Shown here: one piece after another, positions 1-8,034 of the stretch
Position numbering within the stretch: the stretch's first letter is position 1
Layout of the letters: each line of letters opens with the position of its first letter
Assembly (NCBI RefSeq): GCF_024362405.1
Contig: NZ_CP101454.1
Location: 186,001 to 250,000, forward strand
Reading direction: 5' to 3'
From: Halorarius litoreus
GTDB taxonomy: Archaea > Halobacteriota > Halobacteria > Halobacteriales > Haloarculaceae
DNA length: 64,000 bases
The notes under the pieces: generated by a model
What the model was told of the DNA's origin: nothing
Databases searched by the model: none
What the model saw: the letters and a program-made list of their open reading frames with translations, nothing else
Position numbers and translations under genes: made by a program

Positions 1-840
1 GGGCGTGTGGAACGCTTCGAGGAACGGCGTCGGGCGCTCGGTGAGCGCGAACGACACGTCGACGTCGTCGGGGGCAGCCGCCTGGAGATGGGCTTCGAGC
101 GTCTCCCGAAAGTCGTCGGCGGTCTCGGGCGGGACGCTCCGCCGGTCGACCGTGAACGCACACCGCTCGGGGAGCTGGTTCGTCGCCTCGCCGCCCTCGA
201 TGGTCGTCGCCTGTAGCGTCGGCGCGCCCAGCGAGTCGTGGGTGCCGGGACCGTGTGCGTCGTCGTAGCTGTCGAGCGCCGCGATCGCGGGCGCGGCGCC
301 GTGGATGGCGTTCGCGCCCGAGTCGGGTTCCGCGGCGTGAGCCGCCACGCCCTCGACGGTGACGGTCCCCTCGAACCGCCCCTTCGCGGCGTTGCAGACG
401 TCGAGGCCCGTCGGCTCGCCGACGATGTAGCCGTCGGCGTCGAGGTCGAGCGCCGCCGCCCCGATGGACAGCACCTCCTCGTCGGGCGTGATGGCGAGCG
501 TGAGTCGGCCGTCGGGGTCGTGCGCGAGGAAGGCGTCGAGCAGCGCCGCGAGTGGTCCCTTCGCGTCGCACGACCCCCGCCCTCGAACCACGTCGCCGTC
601 ACGCTCGTAGGCGACGTGCGGCGGAACGGTGTCGATGTGCGTGTTGAGCACGAGATGGGGGGAGCCGTCGCCCTTCGTCGCGAGCGTGTTGCCCGCGTCG
701 TCCACCTCGGGGTCGAGCCCGTACTCGGCGAGCGTCTCGACGAGGAACTCGCGCATCTCGTCGACCGACTCGGTGGAGTCGATTTCGACGGCGCGCTCGT
801 GGAACGCGAGCAGGTCGAACGCAGAAGCCGACCCCACCAT
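1..840 (-). CDS. dapE: Succinyl-diaminopimelate desuccinylase (M20 family), 3' end beyond window
   Basis: Probable DapE, which removes succinate from N-succinyl-LL-diaminopimelate to give LL-DAP in cytoplasmic lysine biosynthesis. The translation shows the M20 zinc-peptidase pattern: HIDTVP (metal His and Asp) near residue 67, GRGSCDAKGP with the bridging Asp, and DEE carrying the general-base Glu. The reading frame is still open at the window edge, so roughly the last quarter is missing here. It starts one base after the dapF stop, the last visible gene of the dap operon. Without that context an ArgE-type or other M20 deacylase would be possible; the dap neighbours make DapE much the best call. 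Confidence 0.88.
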   Translation of the reverse strand, partial: MVGSASAFDLLAFHERAVEIDSTESVDEMREFLVETLAEYGLDPEVDDAGNTLATKGDGSPHLVLNTHIDTVPPHVAYERDGDVVRGRGSCDAKGPLAALLDAFLAHDPDGRLTLAITPDEEVLSIGAAALDLDADGYIVGEPTGLDVCNAAKGRFEGTVTVEGVAAHAAEPDSGANAIHGAAPAIAALDSYDDAHGPGTHDSLGAPTLQATTIEGGEATNQLPERCAFTVDRRSVPPETADDFRETLEAHLQAAAPDDVDVSFALTERPTPFLEAFHTP

Positions 841-1701
841 TCAGTCGTCCGCTGGCGCCGAGGGCGACGGTCGCGGCGAGACCTGGTCGAGGAATTCGAA
901 GACTGCGGGGCCGCGAAGCGTCGATCCGGTCTCGCTCACCGTGACTTCGAGGTCGCCGCCCGGCGGCGACACACGAACCGGCTGGTCGGCCTCGAGCTTG
1001 CCGAGTCGGTGGGCGACCGCCGCGACGGCGACCGCACCCGTTCCACAGGACTGGGTCTCGCCTTCCACGCCGCGCTCGTAGGTACGCTGGCGGAATCCGC
1101 TCCCGTCTTCGGCGGCGAGCGTCACGTTCGCACCCTCGGGGAACAGGTCGGCATAGCGCACGGCAGGGGCGATGTCGTCGAGGTCCACCGCGTCCACATC
1201 GTCGACGAACGCGACGGCGTGCGGGACGCCGGTGTTGACCGCCGTGACGGTCTGCCCCTCAACCTCCTCTTGAATCAGAGGTTCGTCGGCGTCGACGGGG
1301 ACCTTCGCGGGGTCGAACGCCGGTGCACCCATCTCGATGGTGACGTCGTCGCCGTCGATGGTCGCGCGGCGCGTGCCGCTCTGGGTGTCGATCATCACCT
1401 CGTCACAGCCCGTCTCGCTCGCGGCCCACGCGGCCGCACAGCGCGCGCCGTTGCCGCACATCGCGGCGACGGAGCCGTCGGGCTGGACGAGCGTCATCAC
1501 GATACGCGACGGACAGTACTCGTCTTCGAGCGCGAGAAAGAGGACGCCGTCCGCGCCGCGTCGCGGGGAGTCGTCGTGTTCGATGCCGGTGTCTCGGTCG
1601 CAGAGGACGCGCGCGAACGCCCGGCGGTCCGGGACGTCCTGTGCCGCGTCGACCACGACGAAGTCGTTGCCAGTTCCGTGGTACTTCTGTACGTCTATCA
1701 T
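841..1701 (-). CDS. dapF: Diaminopimelate epimerase
   Basis: DapF converts LL-diaminopimelate to the meso form, the substrate of LysA. The 286-aa product starts MIDVQKYHGTGNDFVVVDA, typical of the family. Both catalytic cysteines are present: MCGNGARC in the N-terminal half and QSCGTGAVA in the C-terminal half. An upstream in-frame extension exists, but it runs back into lysA and lacks family similarity, so the ATG four bases after the lysA stop was chosen. It is cotranscribed with lysA upstream and dapE downstream on the minus strand. Confidence 0.95.
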   Translation of the reverse strand: MIDVQKYHGTGNDFVVVDAAQDVPDRRAFARVLCDRDTGIEHDDSPRRGADGVLFLALEDEYCPSRIVMTLVQPDGSVAAMCGNGARCAAAWAASETGCDEVMIDTQSGTRRATIDGDDVTIEMGAPAFDPAKVPVDADEPLIQEEVEGQTVTAVNTGVPHAVAFVDDVDAVDLDDIAPAVRYADLFPEGANVTLAAEDGSGFRQRTYERGVEGETQSCGTGAVAVAAVAHRLGKLEADQPVRVSPPGGDLEVTVSETGSTLRGPAVFEFLDQVSPRPSPSAPADD

Positions 1702-1705
1702 TGGT

Positions 1706-2929
1706 CTAATGTTCGAGTCGGGTGAGATCCGTGAGGTCCTCGCGTCGGGCGACGAGCCGGTCGTCGCCGTGGTCGAGCGCGACGACCGCGGGGCGGGGCC
1801 GCGAGTTGTAGTTCGACGCCATCTCGTAGCCGTACGCGCCGGCGTTGCCGATCGCCAGCAGGTCGCCACGCGTCGGCTCGGGGAGCGGGCGGTCGCGCGC
1901 GAGTACGTCGGCCGTCTCGCAGACCGGCCCCGCGAGTTCGACGTCGACGACGCGCTTGCGGGGCACGTCGGGCTCCAGCGAGCGAACCGCGTGGTAGGCG
2001 TCGTACAGCGCCGGTCGGATGAGGGTCGTCATACCAGCGTCGATGCCCACCACCGTGGTCTCGGGCGTCTCCTTCACCGTGTTGACCGTCGCGAGCAATA
2101 CGCCCGCGTCGGCGACGAAGTAGCGACCGGGTTCGATGGCCATCCGCGCGCTCACGTCGCCGAGCGCCTCGCGGGTCGCAGCGGCGACCGCGTGCAAATC
2201 GAGCGGCGGTTCGTCCTCGTGGTACGGGACGCCGAAGCCACCGCCGACGGCGACGAACTCGAGGTCACCGACCTCACGCGCGAGGTCGCCCATCCGCGCG
2301 ACGAACTCCTCGTGCGCCGAGAGGTCGTCGCCCGAGATGCCGCTGCCGGCGTGGGCGTGGATGCCCACGAGGTCGCCCACCTCGCGGGCACGCTCGACCA
2401 CGGCGGTGGCGCGGTCGTAGGGGACGCCGAACTTCGGTTCCGCGCCCGTCTGCACCTTCGCGTGGTGGCCCGCGCCCACACCCGGATTGACCCGGACGCA
2501 GAGCTGCCCCTGAAATCCGCGTTCGGCCATCCGGTCGAGGCTGTCTTCGGAGCCGACGGTCACGACGATGTCGTGGGCACGTGCGACCTCCGAGATGTAG
2601 TCGAGGTCCCGGTCGGGGGGGTTGACCGCCGTGTAGCGGATGCGCTCGCCGTCGAAGCCGGCGTCGAGGGCGCGCTTCACCTCGCCGGCGGCGGCGCACT
2701 CGGCGTCGACGCCCGTCGCTTCGAGCGTCTCGAGGACGGCGTTCGTGGTGTTCGCCTTCACCGCGTAGGCGAGGTCAGCGTCGGGAAACGCCTCGCGGAG
2801 GCGCGCGGCGTTCTCCCTGACGCGGCCGAGGTCGAGGATGTAGGTGGGTGTCTCGTGGGCATCCGCGAGGTCCCGCAGCCGCTCGGCGTCCCAGTCGGCG
2901 AGCCGGCGGACCGCGGGGTTCTCGTTCAT
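1706..2929 (-). CDS. lysA: Diaminopimelate decarboxylase
   Basis: LysA is the PLP-dependent fold-III enzyme that decarboxylates meso-DAP to L-lysine, the final step of the pathway. The 407-aa protein has the PLP-lysine motif AYAVKANT near residue 58, the HAGSGI segment, a GGGFGVPY phosphate-binding loop, an IEPGR motif, and the C-terminal PVCETAD and GAYG segments that complete the active site of the partner subunit. Its ATG overlaps the dapD stop in an ATGA arrangement, which implies translational coupling. Confidence 0.96.
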   Translation of the reverse strand: MNENPAVRRLADWDAERLRDLADAHETPTYILDLGRVRENAARLREAFPDADLAYAVKANTTNAVLETLEATGVDAECAAAGEVKRALDAGFDGERIRYTAVNPPDRDLDYISEVARAHDIVVTVGSEDSLDRMAERGFQGQLCVRVNPGVGAGHHAKVQTGAEPKFGVPYDRATAVVERAREVGDLVGIHAHAGSGISGDDLSAHEEFVARMGDLAREVGDLEFVAVGGGFGVPYHEDEPPLDLHAVAAATREALGDVSARMAIEPGRYFVADAGVLLATVNTVKETPETTVVGIDAGMTTLIRPALYDAYHAVRSLEPDVPRKRVVDVELAGPVCETADVLARDRPLPEPTRGDLLAIGNAGAYGYEMASNYNSRPRPAVVALDHGDDRLVARREDLTDLTRLEH

Positions 2930-3756
2930 TCCCGAAGGGCCTCCTCGCGTTGCGTCGCCTCCAGCGTGTCCTCCTCGACGTGCGTCGCGACGACGGCGGG
3001 CTTGTACGCCCCACCCTCGAACAGGTCGTGGTCCCCCACACTCGACTCGACGTAGCGGATGAACGCCCGGCGCTCCGGGGGGAGGTGGCCGTAGATGATT
3101 TCCTCGTCGACCAAATCATACACGGGAATCCGGGGCGTGAGCAGCGTGTTCTCGCCGACGATGGAGTTCTCGCCGACGACGAACCCGCTCGTGACGCGAC
3201 AGCCCGCGCCCAGCGAGACGCCGTCCTCGACGATCACGGGCGCACCCTCGACCGGTTCGAGGACGCCACCGATGAGCGTGTTCGCGCCCAGCTTCACGTT
3301 CTCGCCGATTTGCGCACACGACCCCACCGTATCACAGGAGTCGACGAGCGTGCCGTCGCCGACGTGCGCGCCGATGTTGACGAAGCTGGGGCTCATGAGG
3401 ATAGCGTCGCTGCCGACGTACGCGCCGCGGCGAACGACCGTCCCGGTCGGCGTGTTGCGGCTGCCGCGGCCGGGGAAGTCGTCGGTTCGTCTGAGGGGAA
3501 GCACGTCGTGGTAGTCGACGTCGCCGTACGTGTGCGTCTGGATGCTCCGAAGTCCGAAGTTCAGGAGGATGCCCTCCTTCACCCAGGCGTTGGCCTCCCA
3601 CTCGCCACCGCGCTTCTCGGCGGCGCGAATCTCGCCCGTTTCGAGGGCGTCGAGGAAGGCGTCGAGGACGGCGTAGTCCGCTTCGTCGGCCGTCTCGGCG
3701 GAGAGGTCGTTCTGATAGCGGTTCCACAGGTCGGAGACGTCGGATTCCAGACTCAT
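2926..3756 (-). CDS. dapD: Tetrahydrodipicolinate N-succinyltransferase
   Basis: DapD transfers succinate from succinyl-CoA to tetrahydrodipicolinate, committing the pathway to the succinylated branch. The 276-aa product has a helical N-terminal domain followed by a left-handed beta-helix of hexapeptide repeats (for example GAYVGSDAILMSPSFVNIGA and following turns). The start MSLESDVSDLW was chosen because its ATG overlaps the dapB stop by four bases; a 17-codon in-frame extension runs into dapB and looks spurious. Its presence with dapE shows this organism uses the succinylase variant rather than acetylase or diaminopimelate aminotransferase (DapL) variants. Confidence 0.95.
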   Translation of the reverse strand: MSLESDVSDLWNRYQNDLSAETADEADYAVLDAFLDALETGEIRAAEKRGGEWEANAWVKEGILLNFGLRSIQTHTYGDVDYHDVLPLRRTDDFPGRGSRNTPTGTVVRRGAYVGSDAILMSPSFVNIGAHVGDGTLVDSCDTVGSCAQIGENVKLGANTLIGGVLEPVEGAPVIVEDGVSLGAGCRVTSGFVVGENSIVGENTLLTPRIPVYDLVDEEIIYGHLPPERRAFIRYVESSVGDHDLFEGGAYKPAVVATHVEEDTLEATQREEALRE

Positions 3757-4487
3757 GACAACACCTCGGTAAAGTCGTAGCGGCCGGGGTCGCGGTCGAC
3801 GAGCCACTCGGCGGCGTCGACCGCACCCGCGGCGAACACGCGCCGGGACTCGGCGCGGTGCGTGAGCGTCAGCACCTCGTCGTCGCCCGCGAGCATGACC
3901 TCGTGTTCGCCGCGGACGGTGCCCGCTCGGCGGACGTGGACCCCCACCTCGCTCTGCTCGCGCACGTGGTTGCCCTCGCGTCCGTACACACGGTCGAGTG
4001 CGTCCCCGCGGGCGGAGTCGATTTCGTCCAAGACAGTTGTTGCCGTCCCGGAGGGGGCGTCGCGCTTCCCGTGGTGGTGGGTCTCCGTCACTTCCACGTC
4101 GTACTCGGGGAGCGCCTCGACGCCCGCGCGGACGACGCGCAGGAGCGCCTGCACGCCCTTCGCGAAGTTCGATGCCCGGAGGATGGGCACCTCAGCGGCC
4201 GCGTCGTCGAGCGCGTCGAGCTGGGCATCGTCGAACCCCGTCGTCCCGATGACGATGGGCGTCCCGGTCTCGGCGGCGATGCGTGCATGCTCGACCGTCG
4301 CGCCGGGGACGGTGAAGTCGACGAGCACGCTGGCTTCGTCGCGGAGTATCGCGGGGAGGTCCGCGAGGTCGCGCTGCTCGTCCGTGGGCTCGCGAGACAA
4401 CGCGAGCACCGCGTGGCCCCGCTCGTCAGCCTCCGCGACGACCTCGCCACCCGTGCGGCCCGTGGCCCCGGCGACCGCGACCCTCAC
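3753..4487 (-). CDS. dapB: 4-hydroxy-tetrahydrodipicolinate reductase
   Basis: DapB reduces hydroxy-tetrahydrodipicolinate with NAD(P)H. The 244-aa product has the N-terminal Rossmann motif VAVAGATGRTGGEV, the GTTGFD segment, and the substrate-binding HHHGKRDAPSGTA loop carrying the catalytic His and Lys. It has the usual length for the family (about 240-270 aa). Both ends overlap neighbours by four bases (ATGA with dapA upstream and dapD downstream), so the operon is tightly coupled. Confidence 0.96.
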   Translation of the reverse strand: MRVAVAGATGRTGGEVVAEADERGHAVLALSREPTDEQRDLADLPAILRDEASVLVDFTVPGATVEHARIAAETGTPIVIGTTGFDDAQLDALDDAAAEVPILRASNFAKGVQALLRVVRAGVEALPEYDVEVTETHHHGKRDAPSGTATTVLDEIDSARGDALDRVYGREGNHVREQSEVGVHVRRAGTVRGEHEVMLAGDDEVLTLTHRAESRRVFAAGAVDAAEWLVDRDPGRYDFTEVLS

Positions 4488-5383
4488 GCTTCGGGCGCCT
4501 CCGCTTCGAGGTCCTCGAGCACTGCGCGGAGTTCCGCGAGGTTCTCCTCCTGCATCCGCGAGAGGGGCGGGCGCATCGTCGCAGGCATGTGCCCGCGGAT
4601 GGCGAGCGCCTCCTTCACCGGGATGGGGTTCGTCTCGATGAACAGCGTTCTGAACAGCGGACCGAGCTCGTAGTGGAGCTCTCGGGCCGCGGCGTAGTCC
4701 TCCTCGAGGGCGTAGTCGACCATCTGGCTGGTTCGCTCGGGTTCGACGTTGCCCGCGACCGAGATGGTTCCCGTCCCGCCCATGGACATGATGGGGAGGG
4801 TGAGCTGGTCGTCGCCCGACAGCACGGAGAAGTTCTCGTGGCGCGTGCGTTCGATGACCTCCGCGACCCGATTCAGGTCGCCGGAGGCGGCCTTGTAGCC
4901 GACGATGTTCTCGTGCGACGAGAGGTTGACCGCCGTCTCGACGGCGATATTTCGTCCTGTGCGGCCGGGGACGTTGTAGACGATCTGTGGGAGGTCGACC
5001 GCGTCGGCGATCTGCCGGAAGTGGTCCTCCATGCCCTGTGGTTCAGGGATGTTGTAGTACGGTGAGATGAGGAGTAGGCCGTCGGCGCCTGCATCCGCGG
5101 CGCGCTGTGAGAGGTCGAGCGCCTCGCGGGTGTTGTTCGAGCCGGAGCCCGCGATGACCGGGATGTCCTCGGCTGCGTCGACGACGGCCTCGATGACCTC
5201 GACGTGCTCGTCGTGGCTCATCGTCGCGGACTCGCCAGTCGTGCCGACCGGGACGACGCCGTGGACGCCGCCGCGTTCGAGCCGTCGAACGTTGTCCTGG
5301 AGTAGGTCGAAGTCGATACTGCCGTCCTCGTGGAAGGGGGTCGTGAGTGCCGGGAAGACGCCGGCGAACGTGTTGTGTGTCAT
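4484..5383 (-). CDS. dapA: 4-hydroxy-tetrahydrodipicolinate synthase
   Basis: DapA condenses pyruvate with aspartate semialdehyde, the entry step of lysine synthesis. The 299-aa TIM barrel shows GTTGES (pyruvate-carboxylate binding), the catalytic Tyr in YNVPGRTG, and the Schiff-base Lys in VGYKAASGD. The start MTHNTFAGVFPALTTPF matches the family N-terminus; an upstream in-frame extension lacks family similarity. It is the first gene of the minus-strand operon dapA-dapB-dapD-lysA-dapF-dapE, so the operon promoter should lie just upstream. I could not pick out a convincing TATA box there. No dapC-type aminotransferase lies in the visible operon. Confidence 0.96.
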   Translation of the reverse strand: MTHNTFAGVFPALTTPFHEDGSIDFDLLQDNVRRLERGGVHGVVPVGTTGESATMSHDEHVEVIEAVVDAAEDIPVIAGSGSNNTREALDLSQRAADAGADGLLLISPYYNIPEPQGMEDHFRQIADAVDLPQIVYNVPGRTGRNIAVETAVNLSSHENIVGYKAASGDLNRVAEVIERTRHENFSVLSGDDQLTLPIMSMGGTGTISVAGNVEPERTSQMVDYALEEDYAAARELHYELGPLFRTLFIETNPIPVKEALAIRGHMPATMRPPLSRMQEENLAELRAVLEDLEAEAPEA

Positions 5384-5653
5384 GTGGATGTGTCCTGTGG
5401 ATGTAGTCTGAAGGCGATGCCCGAGATGGCCCGCGACGAGACGCCACGCTCGCCGGGAGCCGAAGTTACGGGCGTTTGCCTTTCGAGAAACGGCCGTCAC
5501 ACCGGTCGGTGGCGTGGGCCGGACGACCGGGTGTGACTGGGTCCATGTCTCATCGACTGTGTTCTGCGGACTTAGGCGTTGCGTCCGCTACCGATGTTTG
5601 CCGAGGAGTGTAGACGGGGACCGGGAGAATCGCAGCCGTGAAACCCAGTAGCG
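5384..5653. other. Gene-free stretch upstream of dapA
   Basis: No coding frame with haloarchaeal codon bias is visible. It must hold the dapA operon promoter (reading left), but no clear TATA box or operator was recognised. It runs directly into the palindromic repeat that follows. Confidence 0.5.
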
Positions 5654-6053
5654 ACACCTCGGAAGCCCTCGCGCGTTCGGCTCCAGGGACTCGCTGCGCG
5701 CGCTGCCTCCGGTCACGTGCTTGCGTCGTCCGGGTTCGCCGAACGCGCTCGCCCTTCCAGTCCGCCAGGGCGACGAACGATTCACGGAGTGTCGGCGCGT
5801 GCTGGCGAGTCCTCGTGACGAGCCAGTACCACGCGAGGGATGAGCACCGCAGGTGCGAAGCACCGAGGAGCGCAGTCGGTTGGGGAGGCTGTGGTTGCGG
5901 GCCTGGTGGACTGGAAGGGCGAGCGGTCTACACGAAGCACGGCGACGTAAGCACCGCAGCGAGTGAAACGAGCGAGGAGCGCAACGAGCGTGAGACGAGC
6001 GAAGCGAGTCTCACGGTACGCGCGAGTGTAGACCGCGAGGGCTTCCGAGGTGT
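5654..6053. repeat. Palindromic non-coding repeat, copy A (about 400 bp)
   Basis: A perfect 20-bp terminal inverted repeat (5654-5673 against 6034-6053, containing CACCTCGGAAGCCCTCGCG) encloses nested arms. A 17-bp inverted pair lies at 5747-5763 and 5908-5924. An 11-bp stem, GCGGTCTACAC/GTGTAGACCGC, lies at 5923-5933 and 6026-6036. A 30-base core at 5934-5963 (starting GAAGCACGGCGACG) matches copy B at 28 of 30 positions, and the terminal repeats match too. The arms contain many short GAGCGAGGAGCG/GCGAAGCGAG-type direct repeats. No good coding frame is present. It resembles dispersed intergenic repeats seen in haloarchaea; whether it acts as DNA (MITE-like) or RNA is not known. The remaining 79 bases before the next gene hold nothing obvious. 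Confidence 0.75.
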
Positions 6054-6132
6054 TGCCAACGATGGAGATTCACATTCCACGACATGCGAATCCTAGCGAC
6101 ACTCTTTCAACCGAGTGCCGAGAGAATCGAGT

Positions 6133-6630
6133 ATGCCACCCCTCCACGGGAGCCAGCGGGTCGCCGTGCTCGCCGACTCACAGAACCTCTATCACACCGC
6201 ACACAGCCTCTACTCTCGGAACATCGACTACACGTCGCTTCTCGACACCGCAGTCATGGACCGTGAACTCGTCCGGGCCATCGCGTACGTCATCCGCGCC
6301 GAGTCCCCCGAAGAGGAGAGCTTCTTCGAGGCACTGCGCGACATCGGCTTCGAGACCAAGATCAAGGAGATCAAGACGTTCGGCGACGGCTCGAAGAAGG
6401 CCGACTGGGACGTCGGCATCGTCCTCGACGCCGTCACGCTCGGTGACCACGTCGACGTGGTCGCGCTCTGCTCGGGCGACGGCGACTTCACGCGGCTCTG
6501 CACCCACCTGCGCCACCAGGGCGTCCGCGTCGAGGTGTTCGGCTTCGGCTCCTCGACGGCCAAGGAGCTCCGGGAGGCCGCCGACTCGTTCGTCGACATG
6601 AGCGAGAACGAGGATAAGTACCTGCTGTAG
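6133..6630 (+). CDS. NYN-domain protein (PIN-like nuclease fold, LabA/DUF88 type)
   Basis: A 165-aa protein beginning MPPLHGSQRVAVLADSQNLYHTA. The ADSQNLY motif holds the first conserved acidic/Asn metal site of NYN domains. CSGDGDFTRLCTHLRHQGVRVEVFGFG is split across the SGDGDF motif, which carries the second acidic pair, and the strand typical of LabA/DUF88 proteins. NYN domains share the PIN fold and are often ribonucleases, but the RNA substrate is unknown. An upstream in-frame ATG six codons earlier is possible. It converges with the phosphoribosyltransferase gene, the two stops being one base apart. Confidence 0.8.
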   Translation: MPPLHGSQRVAVLADSQNLYHTAHSLYSRNIDYTSLLDTAVMDRELVRAIAYVIRAESPEEESFFEALRDIGFETKIKEIKTFGDGSKKADWDVGIVLDAVTLGDHVDVVALCSGDGDFTRLCTHLRHQGVRVEVFGFGSSTAKELREAADSFVDMSENEDKYLL

Positions 6631-6631
6631 T

Positions 6632-7243
6632 CTATCGCAGGAACACGAGCGCGTCGTCGTCCTCGACCTGCCGAAAGTCGCGGTAGTGCGCGCCGACGGC
6701 GCCGAATCCCGGCGGCTCTTCGAGCGCGACGACCGCGTCCGCCTCGCGAGCCAGCCAGTCGAGGGTGTCCGGAGGGCCGACAGGCACCGCGAGGGTGACG
6801 TGACTCGCCCCGGCCGCCTTCACCCGGCGGATGCAGGCCAGCGTCGTCGCGCCCGTGGCGACGCCGTCGTCGACGATGACCACGCGCTTGTCCCGGAGAT
6901 CGACACCCCGCGCGTAGCTGTCAGCCTTCTGTCGGGCGAGTTCCGCCTGATGTTCCCGCTCGTCCTCCAGATACTCCTCGCGGACGCCGAGTCGACCGAC
7001 GAGGTCGTCGTTCACCCAGTAGCTCCCGTCGTCGGCGACGGCACCGATGGCGAGTTCGGCGTTGCCCGGCGCGCCGAGCTTTCGGGCGACGACCACGTCC
7101 AGCGGCGCGCCCAGCGCGTCGGCGACCGGGCGTGCAACCGGGAGCCCGCCGCGCGGCACGGCGAGGACCACGTCCGCCTCGATTCCCGCCGCCCGGAGGT
7201 GGTCCGCGAGCTGGTGCCCGGCGTCCGTGCGGTCTGTGAACAT
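6632..7243 (-). CDS. Phosphoribosyltransferase-domain protein
   Basis: A 203-aa type I phosphoribosyltransferase fold protein. The PRPP-binding signature VVIVDDGVATGATTLA is clear at about residue 120, followed by the ASHVTLAVPVGPPDTL strand. The N-terminal part (VVLAVPRGGLPVARPVADAL, then the RKLGAPGNAELAIGAVADDG segment) matches the broad group of PRTases often fused to or next to dienelactone hydrolases. The exact substrate cannot be told from sequence; it is not a canonical HPRT, APRT or UPRT. Neighbours give no strong functional hint. Confidence 0.8.
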   Translation of the reverse strand: MFTDRTDAGHQLADHLRAAGIEADVVLAVPRGGLPVARPVADALGAPLDVVVARKLGAPGNAELAIGAVADDGSYWVNDDLVGRLGVREEYLEDEREHQAELARQKADSYARGVDLRDKRVVIVDDGVATGATTLACIRRVKAAGASHVTLAVPVGPPDTLDWLAREADAVVALEEPPGFGAVGAHYRDFRQVEDDDALVFLR

Positions 7244-7290
7244 ACGTGACGTTCGACGGCAGCGAGCAAAACGTTCGCCCTGCAACGAGG

Positions 7291-7983
7291 TCAGCGGCGG
7301 CTCGGGCCGCCGAGCCACGCCGTGATGCGGTCTCGGGCGAGGAAGCCGGCGACAGAGAGCACCACGAGCGCCGCTGTCACGAGCGTCGCGGCAGCGTAGC
7401 CTCCCGTGGCTGTCTCCGACCCGACGAACGCGGCGAGCAGGAACGCCGGGCCGCGGCCGACAACGGCGATGGCGACGAGTTTCCAGAGCGGAACCTCCGT
7501 GAGTCCCGCGACGAAACAGAGCGCGTCGTCCGGGAGCCCTGGAACGAGGAAGGCGACGAACAGCGCGAACGTCGCGTTCTCGGCGGCGACGTCGTCGAAC
7601 CGTTCGAGCGTCTCGGCAGTGAGTACGCGCTCGACGTACGGGCGACCGTACCGCCGCGAAAGGGCGAAGGCGAGGGCACTCCCGAGCGAGACGCCGAGCA
7701 GGCTGTAGAGCGCACCGTGGAGCGTCCCGAACAGGTAGCCGCCGACGAAGCCGAGTACCTGCCCCGGGATGGGGGCGGCGACGACCTGTGCGGCCTGCAG
7801 GAGGACGAACGCGAGTGGCGCCCACGGGCCGAACCCGCTGACGAGCGCGCGGAGCGTGACCGGGTCGGTCACCACGGGCGCGTAGCGGCGACCCAGCAGG
7901 ACCCCGACGGCGAACAGCACGACGAGGACGGCGACCCACACCAGGGTTGTGCGGCGGGCACGTCGGGAGACGAAGACGGGCAC
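7291..7983 (-). CDS. TVP38/TMEM64 (VTT/DedA-like) membrane protein
   Basis: A 230-aa integral membrane protein with about five or six hydrophobic segments. The VTT signature is seen as PIPGQVLGFVGGYLFG near residue 80, LGSALAFALSRRYGRPYVER, and ALFVAFLVPGLPDDALCFVAGL. The family includes DedA and TMEM64 proteins linked to lipid scrambling or membrane homeostasis in other organisms; the role in haloarchaea is unknown. It lies between the phosphoribosyltransferase gene and purB on the same strand. Confidence 0.85.
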   Translation of the reverse strand: MPVFVSRRARRTTLVWVAVLVVLFAVGVLLGRRYAPVVTDPVTLRALVSGFGPWAPLAFVLLQAAQVVAAPIPGQVLGFVGGYLFGTLHGALYSLLGVSLGSALAFALSRRYGRPYVERVLTAETLERFDDVAAENATFALFVAFLVPGLPDDALCFVAGLTEVPLWKLVAIAVVGRGPAFLLAAFVGSETATGGYAAATLVTAALVVLSVAGFLARDRITAWLGGPSRR

Positions 7984-8034
7984 AGGTGACCGAGTCGCGC
8001 CGACGAGAAAAGCCTAGTCGCCTCAGATGTCGCC

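Noticed and set aside
238..1725. Long open frame on the plus strand opposite dapE/dapF
   Set aside because: It is the mirror of strongly GC-biased third positions in real minus-strand genes; the product is Arg/Val-rich low-complexity with no family.
2274..2699. Arg-rich alternative frame on the same strand as lysA
   Set aside because: Frame-shifted shadow of lysA with typical Arg/Pro composition.
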